Origin: an uncultured Gammaproteobacteria bacterium
GTDB lineage: Bacteria; Pseudomonadota; Gammaproteobacteria; Pseudomonadales; Pseudohongiellaceae
Assembly: GCA_913060695.1 (NCBI GenBank)
Contig: CAJXUA010000013.1
Coordinates: forward strand, 1-64,000
Length of the DNA: 64,000 bases
Direction: 5' to 3'
Shown: positions 1-8,478 of the stretch, piece by piece
How positions within the stretch are numbered: position 1 is the stretch's first letter
Layout: each line of letters begins with the position of its first letter
Translations under genes and position numbers: made by a program
The notes under the pieces: generated by a model
Told to the model about the DNA's origin: nothing
Databases searched by the model: none
Seen by the model: the letters and a program-made list of their open reading frames with translations, nothing else

Positions 1-160
1 TCAGGAATGTCGGGCGCCAGGACGGCGCACGTCAAGCCTGCACATGGATGTGCGCCCTTTGGCGGTTCCAGAACCCCTGCACCCGGCAGCCAGCGCGACC
101 TACGAAGCGCGAACTAAAGACTCCCAGAATCTAGCTAGCGGACCTACGGAGTACACAAGC
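1..160. repeat. Partial copy of the dispersed palindromic repeat family; no gene
   Basis: Positions 24-56 carry an imperfect palindrome around ACATGGATGT preceded by ACGTCAAGCC. This matches, with a few differences, the core seen at 34295-34330, 33850-33883 (opposite strand) and twice in 25344-25741. The rest of this stretch up to trpS shows no credible coding frame. The element may be cut by the window start, so its full extent is unknown. Confidence 0.5.
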
Positions 161-257
161 TCAGCCTCAAGCAAGCAGCAAAAATAATCGTATTCGACTA
201 GGCCATCTGCGATAATGCCGTTTTTGAAAAATCAGCAATTTTGGAAGGGGTATTGGT

Positions 258-1472
258 TTGTCTAGCACCACTATGAGACAGCGCGTTTTATCCGGAATGC
301 GCCCTACGGGCAAGCTCCATTTAGGGCACTTACACGGAGTTCTCAAGAACTGGGTCACTCTGCAGCACCAATACGACTGCTTCTTCTTTGTCGCCGACTG
401 GCACGCCCTCACTACGCATTACGACGACCCCAGCATGCTCGAGGCCAGTGTTTTCGACATGGTTATTGACTGGCTCGCCGTTGGCGTCGATCCACAGCAC
501 TGTTCCATGTTTATTCAGTCTAAGGTCCCCGAACATGCCGAGCTCCATCTATTGCTCTCCATGATCACCCCCTTGGGCTGGCTGGAGCGAGTGCCAAGCT
601 ATAAAGACCAGCAAGAGAAGCTTAAGGATAAGGATCTCGAGACCTATGGTTTCCTTGGTTATCCACTGCTGCAAAGTGCCGATATCCTCATTTATAAGGC
701 CGGCTCTGTGCCCGTAGGCGCCGATCAGGTTGCTCACGTTGAGTTAACTCGCGAAGTGGCCCGCCGTTTTAACCATATGTTTGGTCGCGAACCCGATTTC
801 GCTGAGCGTGCTCAGGCTGTCATCAAGAAGATGAGCAAGCAGGCCGGGCGCGACTACAAAGGCTTCTGCACCGCCTATCAAGAGCAAGGCCAGCAGGAAG
901 CGCTCTTGGCTGGTCGCGAGCTCTTGGCCGCGCAGCAGAATCTTTCGCTCAGCGATAAGGAGCGCCTGCAGGGCTTTCTCGAGGGTGGTGGCAAGACCAT
1001 CTTGGTCGAGCCGCAGGCCTTGTTGACGCCGGCAGCCAAGATGCCAGGATTGGACGGGCAGAAAATGTCCAAGTCCTATAACAACACGATCGCTCTGCGT
1101 GAGCCCATCGATCAAGTGAATAAGAAGATCTCGACGATGCCAACGGACCCAGCCCGCGTACGCAGGACTGATCCGGGCACGCCGGAGAAGTGCCCCGTTT
1201 GGCAGCTTCATGAAGTGTATTCGGATGCCGCCACGAAAGAGTGGGTGCAGCAAGGCTGTCGCAGTGCCGGTATCGGGTGTTTGGAATGTAAACGCCCGGT
1301 GATCGATGCGGTCATCGCCGAGCTAGAGCCAATTCAAGTGCGCGCCAGCGAATATGAAAAGAATCCCGATGCAGTGAAGGCTGTGTTGGACAAGGGCAGG
1401 GCAGCGGCGCGTGAAACTGCCGGCCAAACTATGCAAGATGTTCGTCAGGCCATGGGCCTGAACTACAGGTAA
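258..1472 (+). CDS. trpS: Tryptophan--tRNA ligase
   Basis: Class I aminoacyl-tRNA synthetase that charges tRNA-Trp with tryptophan in the cytoplasm. The HIGH-type signature is HLGH at residues 21-24 and the KMSKS signature lies near residues 269-273. At 404 aa it is longer than the E. coli enzyme (about 334 aa) because of an insert in the middle, roughly residues 195-255. This resembles the longer Pseudomonas-type TrpS. The TTG at 258 is preferred because AAGGGG at 245-250 sits 7 nt upstream; the ATG at 273 lies too far from any ribosome binding site. scpA follows 10 nt downstream, so the two are probably co-transcribed. Confidence 0.95.
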   Translation: MSSTTMRQRVLSGMRPTGKLHLGHLHGVLKNWVTLQHQYDCFFFVADWHALTTHYDDPSMLEASVFDMVIDWLAVGVDPQHCSMFIQSKVPEHAELHLLLSMITPLGWLERVPSYKDQQEKLKDKDLETYGFLGYPLLQSADILIYKAGSVPVGADQVAHVELTREVARRFNHMFGREPDFAERAQAVIKKMSKQAGRDYKGFCTAYQEQGQQEALLAGRELLAAQQNLSLSDKERLQGFLEGGGKTILVEPQALLTPAAKMPGLDGQKMSKSYNNTIALREPIDQVNKKISTMPTDPARVRRTDPGTPEKCPVWQLHEVYSDAATKEWVQQGCRSAGIGCLECKRPVIDAVIAELEPIQVRASEYEKNPDAVKAVLDKGRAAARETAGQTMQDVRQAMGLNYR

Positions 1473-1482
1473 GTCCAAACCG

Positions 1483-2400
1483 ATGCAAGATGATCAGCAA
1501 ACAGAGCCTAGTTCGCCAGAAGCAGAGGATGCCGTAGTCGCACCCGCTGCAAGTCCGGCTGAGCGTCGTCTCGGTAAGATGCGCGACGAGAATCGCATTG
1601 CCGCTGAATCCGATACGGCGCAGCAGGAAATGCCCTTCGCCTATATTGATGGCAAAGCCTACACAGCCTTACCCTTGGATCTCTATATTCCACCGGACGC
1701 ACTGGAGGTCTTTTTAGAGGCTTTCGAGGGGCCGTTGGATCTGTTGCTGTATCTGATTAAGCGTCAGAATATCGATATTCTCGATATCAATGTTGCGGAT
1801 ATCACCGATCAATATATGGCCTACGTCGACCTGATGGAGGCTAGCCAATTCGAGTTGGCAGCCGAATATCTGGTGATGGCGGCGATGCTCGCCGAGATCA
1901 AGTCGCGCATGTTGCTGCCACGCAGCAGTGCGGATGAAGAGGACGAGGAAGATCCACGGGCGCAGTTGATCAGGCGTCTGCAAGAGTACGAGCGTTACAA
2001 GCAGGCAGCAGAGGATTTGGACGAGATTCCGCGCCTCGAACGCGATGTGTTTACTGCCGATGCGCAGACCCCGCCCATGGAGCGTAACGCGCCGGAGCCC
2101 GATGTCGATCTGAAAGACATCCTGGTCTCCTTGGCCATGGTGCTACGCCGGGCCGACATGTTCGAGCGTCACCACGTGCAGCGCGAGACACTGTCAACGC
2201 GAGAGAAGATGTCAGAGATTCTAGTCCGACTCTCCAGTCATCACTTCGTTCCTCTGGTGTCTTTGTTGATGCGGGAAGAGGGGCGCCTGGGCGTCGTCGT
2301 GACCGTTTTGGCGGTTATGGAATTACTCAAGGACTCCTTGATAGAAATTGTCCAGACCGAAGATTTTGGTCCCATCCATTTGAAGGCAAGAACTGAATGA
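1483..2400 (+). CDS. scpA: Segregation and condensation protein A
   Basis: Kleisin subunit of the SMC-ScpAB complex that compacts and segregates the chromosome. About 75 N-terminal residues are acidic and poorly conserved. The kleisin N-domain then begins with the signature FEGPLDLLLYLI, followed by the helix ending in IKSRMLLP and a C-terminal winged-helix part. The length of 305 aa fits the proteobacterial family. The stop overlaps the scpB start in an ATGA arrangement, which suggests translational coupling and equal dosage of the two partners. No smc gene is visible in the window. Confidence 0.93.
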   Translation: MQDDQQTEPSSPEAEDAVVAPAASPAERRLGKMRDENRIAAESDTAQQEMPFAYIDGKAYTALPLDLYIPPDALEVFLEAFEGPLDLLLYLIKRQNIDILDINVADITDQYMAYVDLMEASQFELAAEYLVMAAMLAEIKSRMLLPRSSADEEDEEDPRAQLIRRLQEYERYKQAAEDLDEIPRLERDVFTADAQTPPMERNAPEPDVDLKDILVSLAMVLRRADMFERHHVQRETLSTREKMSEILVRLSSHHFVPLVSLLMREEGRLGVVVTVLAVMELLKDSLIEIVQTEDFGPIHLKARTE

Positions 2401-3218
2401 GCGAGAACAACAACACACTCAAACAGATAATCGAAGGCTTGTTGCTCGCCGCGGGCAAACCCCTGTCGATATCGGCAATCGCAGAAGTATTCCTCGAGGA
2501 TCAGCGCCCCAGCGATGAAGAGTTTCGTGAGGCGCTAGCGCAGATAGCGCTCGACTGTGAGGGGCGTGGTTTTGAGCTGAAAGAGGTCGCCTCTGGGTTT
2601 CGTTTTCAGGTGCGCCAAGAGCTTAGCGAATGGATCTCCCGTCTCTGGGAGGAGAAGCCACAGCGTTATACGCGTGCCATGCTCGAGACGCTCGCGCTTA
2701 TTGCCTATCGTCAGCCCATCACACGTGGCGACATCGAAGAGATACGTGGCGTCAGTGTAAGCTCTACCATCGTGCGCACACTTCTCGACCGCGAATGGGT
2801 GCGAGTTGTAGGGCATCGCGATGTACCAGGTCGACCAGCGATGTTCGCCACTACACGACAATTTTTGGACTACTTCAATCTCAAGAGCCTGCAGGACTTG
2901 CCACCGCTTTCCGAGATTCGCGACTTAGACAAACTCAATCCAGAACTCGCCTTGGAAGACGATGATCTTGCCAGCATGCGGGTCTTGGATTTGCCTAGCG
3001 AAGTGGAAGAGCGCGATGACGATGATGAGATTATTATCGGGCACGAGGAGCAAGATGAGCAGGACTTGATCGATGAGACAGAAGCGATCGCCCTAGCTAA
3101 GCGTCCGCTAGATGAGATTCTAGGCGTGGGTCAGTTCGATAAAAAAGTCGATGAAGACGAGAGTTCTGAGGAAGAGGGCTCTGACGAGGACGACGCAAGC
3201 AGCATAGATAAAGAGTAA
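2397..3218 (+). CDS. scpB: Segregation and condensation protein B
   Basis: Partner of ScpA in the bacterial condensin complex. Two winged-helix domains occupy roughly residues 1-170, with the conserved core around LIAYRQPITRGDIEEIRGV and the segment GHRDVPGRPAMFATT. The C-terminal 90 residues or so form a very acidic tail rich in D and E, as in other gammaproteobacterial ScpB proteins. The start overlaps scpA by 4 nt. rluB follows about 55 nt downstream, the order trpS-scpA-scpB-rluB known from pseudomonads. Confidence 0.93.
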   Translation: MSENNNTLKQIIEGLLLAAGKPLSISAIAEVFLEDQRPSDEEFREALAQIALDCEGRGFELKEVASGFRFQVRQELSEWISRLWEEKPQRYTRAMLETLALIAYRQPITRGDIEEIRGVSVSSTIVRTLLDREWVRVVGHRDVPGRPAMFATTRQFLDYFNLKSLQDLPPLSEIRDLDKLNPELALEDDDLASMRVLDLPSEVEERDDDDEIIIGHEEQDEQDLIDETEAIALAKRPLDEILGVGQFDKKVDEDESSEEEGSDEDDASSIDKE

Positions 3219-3272
3219 AAACGGGCGAGCCGATATACGGCTCCCAATTCATGTCGAGAGACAGCAGAGGCA

Positions 3273-4052
3273 ATGATGGACGAGAAACTTCAGAAAGTAT
3301 TAGCACGGGCAGGCTTTGGGTCGCGCCGCGAATTAGAAGAGTGGATCAAGCAGGGTCGCGTTAAGATCAATGGCGAGGTCGCTACCATTGGCGATCGCGT
3401 TCACAAGTCCGATGCGATACTGGTCGATGGCAAGAAAGTGAATCCGAATAGCGCGGTGGCAGAGATGCAACGCGTGCTGCTTTACAACAAGCCTGAAGAC
3501 GAGATCTGTTCCCGCAAAGACCCCGAGGGTCGTCGCACTGTGTTCGACAAGCTTCCTAAGATCACCCATGGCCGTTGGGTCGCGATCGGTCGACTCGACA
3601 TCAACACCAGTGGTCTTTTGTTGTTTACGACCGATGGTGAGCTAGCTAACCGCCTGATGCATCCCTCTTCCAACATCGATCGCGAATACGCCGTGCGCGT
3701 GATGGGCGATATTAGCGATGAAGTGATCAAGAATTTGATGAAGGGCGTGATGATTGATGATCATCTATGTCGTTTCACCGACGTGCAGTTCTTTGCGGGG
3801 GAAGGCGCGAATCGCTGGTATCACGTGGTGTTGATGGAGGGGCGTAACCGGGAAGTGCGCCAGCTATGGGAGTCGCAAGGCATCCGTGTAAGCCGTCTGA
3901 AACGCGTACGCTACGGCCCGATTTTCATTCCTAGCAAAGTAAAACGGGGCGAGTTCTATGAACTGCCCCGTGATGAGATGGGCCTTCTTTATAAGGCCGT
4001 TAACTTATCGCTCAACTCGCGTCCTCGTAAGGTTGCGCCGACGCGTCGTTAA
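3273..4052 (+). CDS. rluB: 23S rRNA pseudouridine synthase RluB (U2605)
   Basis: Isomerises a uridine in 23S rRNA (U2605 in E. coli numbering) to pseudouridine. An N-terminal S4 RNA-binding domain (about residues 1-60) precedes the RsuA/RluB catalytic domain. The catalytic aspartate lies in GRLDINTSGLLLFTTDG, and the later conserved NREVRQLWE motif is present. At 259 aa it lacks the long basic tail found in E. coli RluB. Two adjacent ATG codons at 3273 and 3276 share the AGAGG ribosome binding site. The 3' end overlaps the convergent GGDEF gene by 4 nt. Confidence 0.9.
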   Translation: MMDEKLQKVLARAGFGSRRELEEWIKQGRVKINGEVATIGDRVHKSDAILVDGKKVNPNSAVAEMQRVLLYNKPEDEICSRKDPEGRRTVFDKLPKITHGRWVAIGRLDINTSGLLLFTTDGELANRLMHPSSNIDREYAVRVMGDISDEVIKNLMKGVMIDDHLCRFTDVQFFAGEGANRWYHVVLMEGRNREVRQLWESQGIRVSRLKRVRYGPIFIPSKVKRGEFYELPRDEMGLLYKAVNLSLNSRPRKVAPTRR

Positions 4053-4960
4053 CTGTGGATTAGATTGCCGCCGCGCTTCTTGGCATTGTTCAATGCCTTG
4101 CCGGCGCGGTCGATCAAGCTCGCACTCGAGTCCGTGCCCGTCAATGCCGCCATGCCTACACTCAGCGTTAACTTCTGCACTTCCTGATTGTCTTCCACCA
4201 GCACTAGATCGTGTGCGCTGTCGGAAATACGCTTGGCCATAACATGGGCGCCAGCGCGATCTGTATTGGTCAATACCGCCATAAACGTACCGGACTCGTA
4301 GCGATATATGCTGTCAGTTGTACGCGACAACTGGACGATGCGTTGGGCTAGATCCGTCGTGGCTAACTTGGACTGTTTGATCAATGCCTTGCTTGCAGTC
4401 TTGCCTAGGCTGTCCACTTCGATCATGAGAACTGAAAGCGCTTGATTATGACGCTTCGCCAAGTCTATCTCCCGCTCTAGGTCGCCCATCATGTGCACCT
4501 TGTTGCCGATGCCTGTTACCGGATCGGCAAAGGCCGCCTTGGTGGCAGCATTAAAACGCAATGCATTACGCAGTGGGTGAATGAGGGGAGAGAGCAGGGT
4601 TTCTAGAATGCTCAGTTCTTTTTCCGTAAATTTCTTGCCACGCTTAAAGATGATCTCGCCGAGATTGTCTTCATTGGTGATCAAGCGATAGCCGCAACTG
4701 TGGGAGGCTTGCTTGGCGATAGTGGCGGTAACAATGGCGTCATCGCTTATGTAGTGAATGCCATCTAAGCGCACCACTGTGCTAACTCTCTCGAGGAATA
4801 TGCTCAGTAATACATTCAGATCGAGAGAAGTCTGTAGCACCTCGGTGAGTTGCATTTTTAGATCATGCTTGTCACCAACGAACGCTTCGGTATGCAATAT
4901 CTGCTTCGATTTGTCTGTATTAGCCTCAGACTGCATCTTTGCATGTACGGAGACGACCAT
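4049..4960 (-). CDS. Degenerate GGDEF-domain protein, I-site retained
   Basis: A paralogue of the neighbouring diguanylate cyclase: both share an N-terminal GAF-like region with the strings ASHSCGYRLIT and LGEI, followed by a GGDEF-fold domain. In this copy the catalytic signature GGDEF is replaced by ESGTF (residues 222-226), so cyclase activity is not expected. The inhibitory-site motif RxxD is kept as RTTD (residues 213-216), exactly five residues upstream as in active enzymes. Inference: it may act as a c-di-GMP receptor or as a regulatory partner of the active neighbour. AAGGGG lies 7 nt before the ATG. No signal peptide or membrane segment is visible. Confidence 0.8.
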   Translation of the reverse strand: MVVSVHAKMQSEANTDKSKQILHTEAFVGDKHDLKMQLTEVLQTSLDLNVLLSIFLERVSTVVRLDGIHYISDDAIVTATIAKQASHSCGYRLITNEDNLGEIIFKRGKKFTEKELSILETLLSPLIHPLRNALRFNAATKAAFADPVTGIGNKVHMMGDLEREIDLAKRHNQALSVLMIEVDSLGKTASKALIKQSKLATTDLAQRIVQLSRTTDSIYRYESGTFMAVLTNTDRAGAHVMAKRISDSAHDLVLVEDNQEVQKLTLSVGMAALTGTDSSASLIDRAGKALNNAKKRGGNLIHS

Positions 4961-5001
4961 GTTTTACCCCTTTATAGCGTCGCTATTGTTAATTCGTTTC
5001 T

Positions 5002-5928
5002 TCAGAGCCCAATGACCTTATTGCCACCTTCGCTCTTGATCAGGTACAGAGCCTTGTCGGCGCGTGTAAACATAGTCTCCGCGTTATCTTGTTCTGCGAA
5101 GGCTGTTACGCCGATGCTCACTGTTGTGTGAATCACATCATCTCCGAACTGCAGCGGTACAGAGTCCATTGCTTTACGCAGGCGCTCTGCAATGACTAGT
5201 GCGCCATCTGCATTCGTACGGTTGAGCAGTATGACAATCTCGTCTCCGCCATAGCGGAAGGTGAGGTCGGTGTTGCGGTTGATTTTGTTGATGATGTCAA
5301 CCAGCTGCTTGAGTACGGCATCGCCAGCACTGTGACCGAAGGTGTCATTGACGTGTTTGAATCTGTCGATATCCATCACTAGGATCGAAAGTGGCTGCTT
5401 GAAGCGGCTAGCTAGATTAATCTCGCGCGCTAAGGCGTTGTTTAGAGCGATTCGATTGCCGGCGCCGGTCAATGGGTCGGACAAGGAGGCCTGCACGGCC
5501 TCGCGATAGGACAGCGCGTTACGCAGTGGACAAATCAAGGCGCTGAGCATGACCTCGATTGCCTGCAGGTTCTGGTCTGAGAAACGAGTGTTGCGATAGA
5601 ACACGATCTCGCCGAGATGGTCGTTGGCGGTAATGAGTCGATAGCCACAGCTATGGGAGGCTTTGCGGCCAGTGACCGACTGTAGGCGCTGGTTCTCGTT
5701 GATGTACGCAAGGCCATCCAACTCTACGCTTGGCTTTAGTTCCGCAAGGAAGAGCTGTAGTAATTGTTCGATATCAAGAGTCGTTTGTAGGCTAGAAGCC
5801 ATACGATAGCGGCGCTCGCTGTAGTCCTCTCTAATTGACTCGCTCGGAGGTGTCTGCTGCGGTTTGCTTAGGCTCAGTCTGGCACTGTTGAAATCAATCG
5901 TGTTCGATGTTTGCAGTGGCGTAGCCAT
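5002..5928 (-). CDS. Diguanylate cyclase (GAF-like sensor plus GGDEF)
   Basis: Predicted to make cyclic di-GMP from two GTP. An N-terminal GAF-like domain (about residues 20-130) precedes a GGDEF domain with the DPLTGAGNR-type entry, the metal/substrate motif MDIDRFKHVNDTFGH and the active-site signature GGDEI (residues 227-231). An inhibitory site RNTD (residues 218-221) is correctly spaced, so product feedback is likely. The ATG at 5928 is chosen because GGGAG precedes it at a plausible distance; an in-frame ATG at 5988 would add 20 residues but has only AGG directly abutting it. The degenerate paralogue lies 41 nt downstream in the same direction, so the two probably form an operon. Confidence 0.9.
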   Translation of the reverse strand: MATPLQTSNTIDFNSARLSLSKPQQTPPSESIREDYSERRYRMASSLQTTLDIEQLLQLFLAELKPSVELDGLAYINENQRLQSVTGRKASHSCGYRLITANDHLGEIVFYRNTRFSDQNLQAIEVMLSALICPLRNALSYREAVQASLSDPLTGAGNRIALNNALAREINLASRFKQPLSILVMDIDRFKHVNDTFGHSAGDAVLKQLVDIINKINRNTDLTFRYGGDEIVILLNRTNADGALVIAERLRKAMDSVPLQFGDDVIHTTVSIGVTAFAEQDNAETMFTRADKALYLIKSEGGNKVIGL

Positions 5929-6246
5929 TCGTATTTTCGCTCCCTCAGTCTTTTTACTGTCGTAAACGACAGGCTCGGCAACCTGCATCCTGATTGATGC
6001 GTTGCTAAGCTGCTAAAGCGAGTATCATGCCAACATGGGGTTTTTGGAGGGAAAAGTGATTATATACAGTGGCTTAGATTACAAATAGGAAGGTTTTTGC
6101 TGCGTGGGCGGCAAAGAATTCCTTGCCGCTTGAGCCGGAAAAAGCGGCAATTTTTGTCGCTTGCCGCGATTGCCGCTAGTCAATAGTCGGTTTTTTGGCG
6201 CTTAGTGTCGACATATGCTGAGTAATGTTGACATAAGCGCCGGGGT
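5929..6246. promoter_or_regulatory. Non-coding stretch upstream of the diguanylate cyclase, with hairpin and direct repeats
   Basis: About 318 nt without a gene if the start at 5928 is right. A 9-bp stem (6123-6131 with 6142-6150, TTGCCGCTT/AAGCGGCAA) is followed on the + strand by TTTTT. Five copies of CGGCAA or TTGCCG lie between 6109 and 6175. A 13-nt direct repeat, TGTCGACATATGC at 6206 and TGTTGACATAAGC at 6226, is spaced 20 bp start to start, about two helical turns. This could be an operator for the GGDEF operon, but no regulator can be named. Confidence 0.4.
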
Positions 6247-6984
6247 CTAGGCTTTCAGGGCCTCTCCGGTGATGCCCGCACTGTCATCCCCCATTAGGTA
6301 GAGATAGAGCGGCAGTTTGTCTTCGGGGCTGGGCAAGCTTTCCGGATTCTCTGCAGGGTAGGCATCTTTGCGCATGCTGGTGCGTGTGGCACCGGGATCG
6401 ATGCTGTTCACGCGTACCTTGCTGGTCTGTCTGAGTTCGTCGGCCAATACCTGCATCAGTCCTTCCACTGCGAATTTGCTCACAGAGTAGGCACCCCAAT
6501 AGGCTCGACCCTTGCGGCCGACGCTGGAGGAGGTGAATACCACGCTAGCGCTAGGCGCAGCCTGCAGCGCCGGGAGAAGCGCGCGGCTCAGCGCATAGGC
6601 AGCATTCACATTGATCTGCATCACCTTCATCCATGCCTCGTGGGGGTAAAACTCGATAGGGGCGCGAGGGCCAAGGACGGCGGCATTGTGTAGTAGGCCG
6701 TCTAGGCAATCGAATTGCTCGACGATGCTAGTGCCCAGAACCTTGTAGTCCTCTTCGCTGGCATATTGAAGATCCATCGGGTGGATGATTGGTTCGGGGT
6801 AACCGGCGCCCGTGATCTCGTCGTAAAGCGCCTCGAGCTTGCTGGTGGTGCGGCCGAGAAGAATCACGGTGGCACCATGCTTGGCGAAGCTGAGCGCGGC
6901 AGCTTTGCCGATGCCATCGCCTGCGCCAGTAACTAGAATTGTTTTACCCTTTAATAGTTCGGGAGGGGCGACGTATTGTTCCAT
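6247..6984 (-). CDS. yciK: YciK-type short-chain dehydrogenase/reductase
   Basis: Rossmann-fold oxidoreductase of the classical SDR type. The NAD(P) motif is TGAGDGIG near the N-terminus, the structural motif NAA follows at about residue 95, and the catalytic set is the serine in TSSSVG plus YSVSK. The closing motif is NSIDPGATRT. The physiological substrate of this family is not established. The second ATG (6984) is preferred because AAGGA lies 7 nt before it; the ATG at 6990 is almost on top of that site. It stands downstream of mupP and ubiG on the same strand, the arrangement known from Pseudomonas. Confidence 0.87.
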   Translation of the reverse strand: MEQYVAPPELLKGKTILVTGAGDGIGKAAALSFAKHGATVILLGRTTSKLEALYDEITGAGYPEPIIHPMDLQYASEEDYKVLGTSIVEQFDCLDGLLHNAAVLGPRAPIEFYPHEAWMKVMQINVNAAYALSRALLPALQAAPSASVVFTSSSVGRKGRAYWGAYSVSKFAVEGLMQVLADELRQTSKVRVNSIDPGATRTSMRKDAYPAENPESLPSPEDKLPLYLYLMGDDSAGITGEALKA

Positions 6985-7031
6985 GTTCATGTCCTTCTAT
7001 TGCTCTGTTTGTAGCGATTAGGTGTGAATGC

Positions 7032-7706
7032 TTAGGCAAGTCGCTGACGAATGTGTTCGACGCTCTCGACCACTAAGTCAGCCTGCCATTGCTCGACCGG
7101 TGGCGTGTCGGGCAAGTAGCCATAGCGCACGGCAATGGTATACATGCCTGCGGCGCGACCGGCGTCGATGTCGCGAGGATGGTCCCCGACGTAGATGGCA
7201 TCCTGCGGATTAATGTTCAGTTGCTTACAGGCCAGTAACAGGGGCTCTGGGTGGGGCTTGCTCTGGCTTACGTGGTCCGGGCAGATCAGAGTGCTGCAGC
7301 GCGTTGAAAGGCCAAGACTCTCTAGAAGTGGACGGCTAAAGCGTTCCGGCTTATTGGTCACGATGCCCCAGGGGATGCCGGCCTTCTCGAGCTGTAACAG
7401 CAGAGTGTCCATGCCGGGGTAGAGCGTGGCCTTCGTCGTGAGTATGCGCTGAGCGTACAGCGACAATAGAGTTTCGAAACGCTCCTCGAAATCAGGGTGA
7501 CCGGGTTGAATCTCGAAGGCCAGTTCCACCAAGGCGCGGGCGCCGTTGGAGACGGTCTTGTGAATGGCCATGAACTCGATGGCGGGGCGTGCTGCCTGCA
7601 CAGTCATCTGCTGCACTACGTCCGCGAAATCGGCCGCAGTGTCTAGCAATGTGCCATCTAAGTCGAATAGCACGGCCTTGGCTGGGGATGGGAATACTTT
7701 GCTCAT
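7032..7706 (-). CDS. mupP: HAD phosphatase, probable MurNAc-6-phosphate phosphatase MupP
   Basis: HAD-superfamily phosphatase with the motif DLDGT (D15 and D17 as nucleophile and acid/base), a cap domain, the TNK motif II/III region and [10 protein letters not shown]. It would also pass as phosphoglycolate phosphatase by sequence class. Its place between ubiG and a yciK-type dehydrogenase is that of Pseudomonas MupP, which dephosphorylates N-acetylmuramate 6-phosphate in cell-wall recycling. The call therefore rests on family plus synteny. Its start overlaps the ubiG stop by 4 nt (ATGA), which suggests coupled translation. The partner genes amgK and murU are not in the window. Confidence 0.78.
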   Translation of the reverse strand: MSKVFPSPAKAVLFDLDGTLLDTAADFADVVQQMTVQAARPAIEFMAIHKTVSNGARALVELAFEIQPGHPDFEERFETLLSLYAQRILTTKATLYPGMDTLLLQLEKAGIPWGIVTNKPERFSRPLLESLGLSTRCSTLICPDHVSQSKPHPEPLLLACKQLNINPQDAIYVGDHPRDIDAGRAAGMYTIAVRYGYLPDTPPVEQWQADLVVESVEHIRQRLA

Positions 7707-8452
7707 GCTTGGCTACTGGCCTTGGTGTCGACAGGGCTCGTGAAATGCCCTAAATAGTTGACGTCGACATTGCTCTCGAGCGAATAGCGTTTGCTGATGG
7801 GGTTGTAAGCCATGCCGGTCAACTCGCCGGACTCAAGCCCATTGTGCCTTGTCCAAGCCAATAACTCCGATGGCTTGATAAACTTGGCGTAGTCGTGGGT
7901 GCCCTTGGGAAGCAAGTTCAAGATGTATTCGGCACCGAGAATGGCGAACACATAGGCCTTTGGGTTGCGGTTGATGGTGGAGAAGAATAGATGCCCACCA
8001 GGCTTGACCAGCTTAGTACAGGCACGCACGATCGCCTCTGGGTCTGGCACATGCTCTAGCATCTCTAGGCAAGTGACCACATCGAAGCTCGCCGCTTCTC
8101 GCTCGGCCATCGCCTCGGCGGAAATCTTCTCATAATGAATGTCGAGCCCGCTCTCGAGCTTATGTAACTTGGCTACCGCGAGGGAGGCGTCAGCTAGGTC
8201 TATAGCGGTGACCTGTGCTCCCTGTTGTGCCATGGCTTCGCTGAGAATGCCGCCGCCACAGCCAATATCGATGACGCGCTTGCCCGCGAGATTAATCTTG
8301 CTGCTAATGAAACCCATGCGCAGAGGGTTAATCTCGTGTAAGGGTTTAAATTCACTGTGGGGATCCCACCAACGCGAGGCTAATGCCTCGAACTTACGGA
8401 TCTCGGCGTCGTCGTGATTGTTGAACTCGGTCTGCTTCTCTGCGTGCGTCAT
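7703..8452 (-). CDS. ubiG: Ubiquinone biosynthesis O-methyltransferase
   Basis: SAM-dependent methyltransferase that carries out both O-methylations in ubiquinone synthesis. The SAM-binding motif [16 protein letters not shown] and the following acidic residue in AIDLAD are clear. The N-terminal signature [21 protein letters not shown] and the later [18 protein letters not shown] are typical of UbiG. Length (249 aa) is normal. AAGGAAG precedes the ATG at good distance. It forms an overlapping pair with mupP and probably an operon that runs on into the dehydrogenase gene. Confidence 0.95.
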   Translation of the reverse strand: MTHAEKQTEFNNHDDAEIRKFEALASRWWDPHSEFKPLHEINPLRMGFISSKINLAGKRVIDIGCGGGILSEAMAQQGAQVTAIDLADASLAVAKLHKLESGLDIHYEKISAEAMAEREAASFDVVTCLEMLEHVPDPEAIVRACTKLVKPGGHLFFSTINRNPKAYVFAILGAEYILNLLPKGTHDYAKFIKPSELLAWTRHNGLESGELTGMAYNPISKRYSLESNVDVNYLGHFTSPVDTKASSQA

Positions 8453-8478
8453 GTGCTTCCTTATACTGAGGCGAAGGC

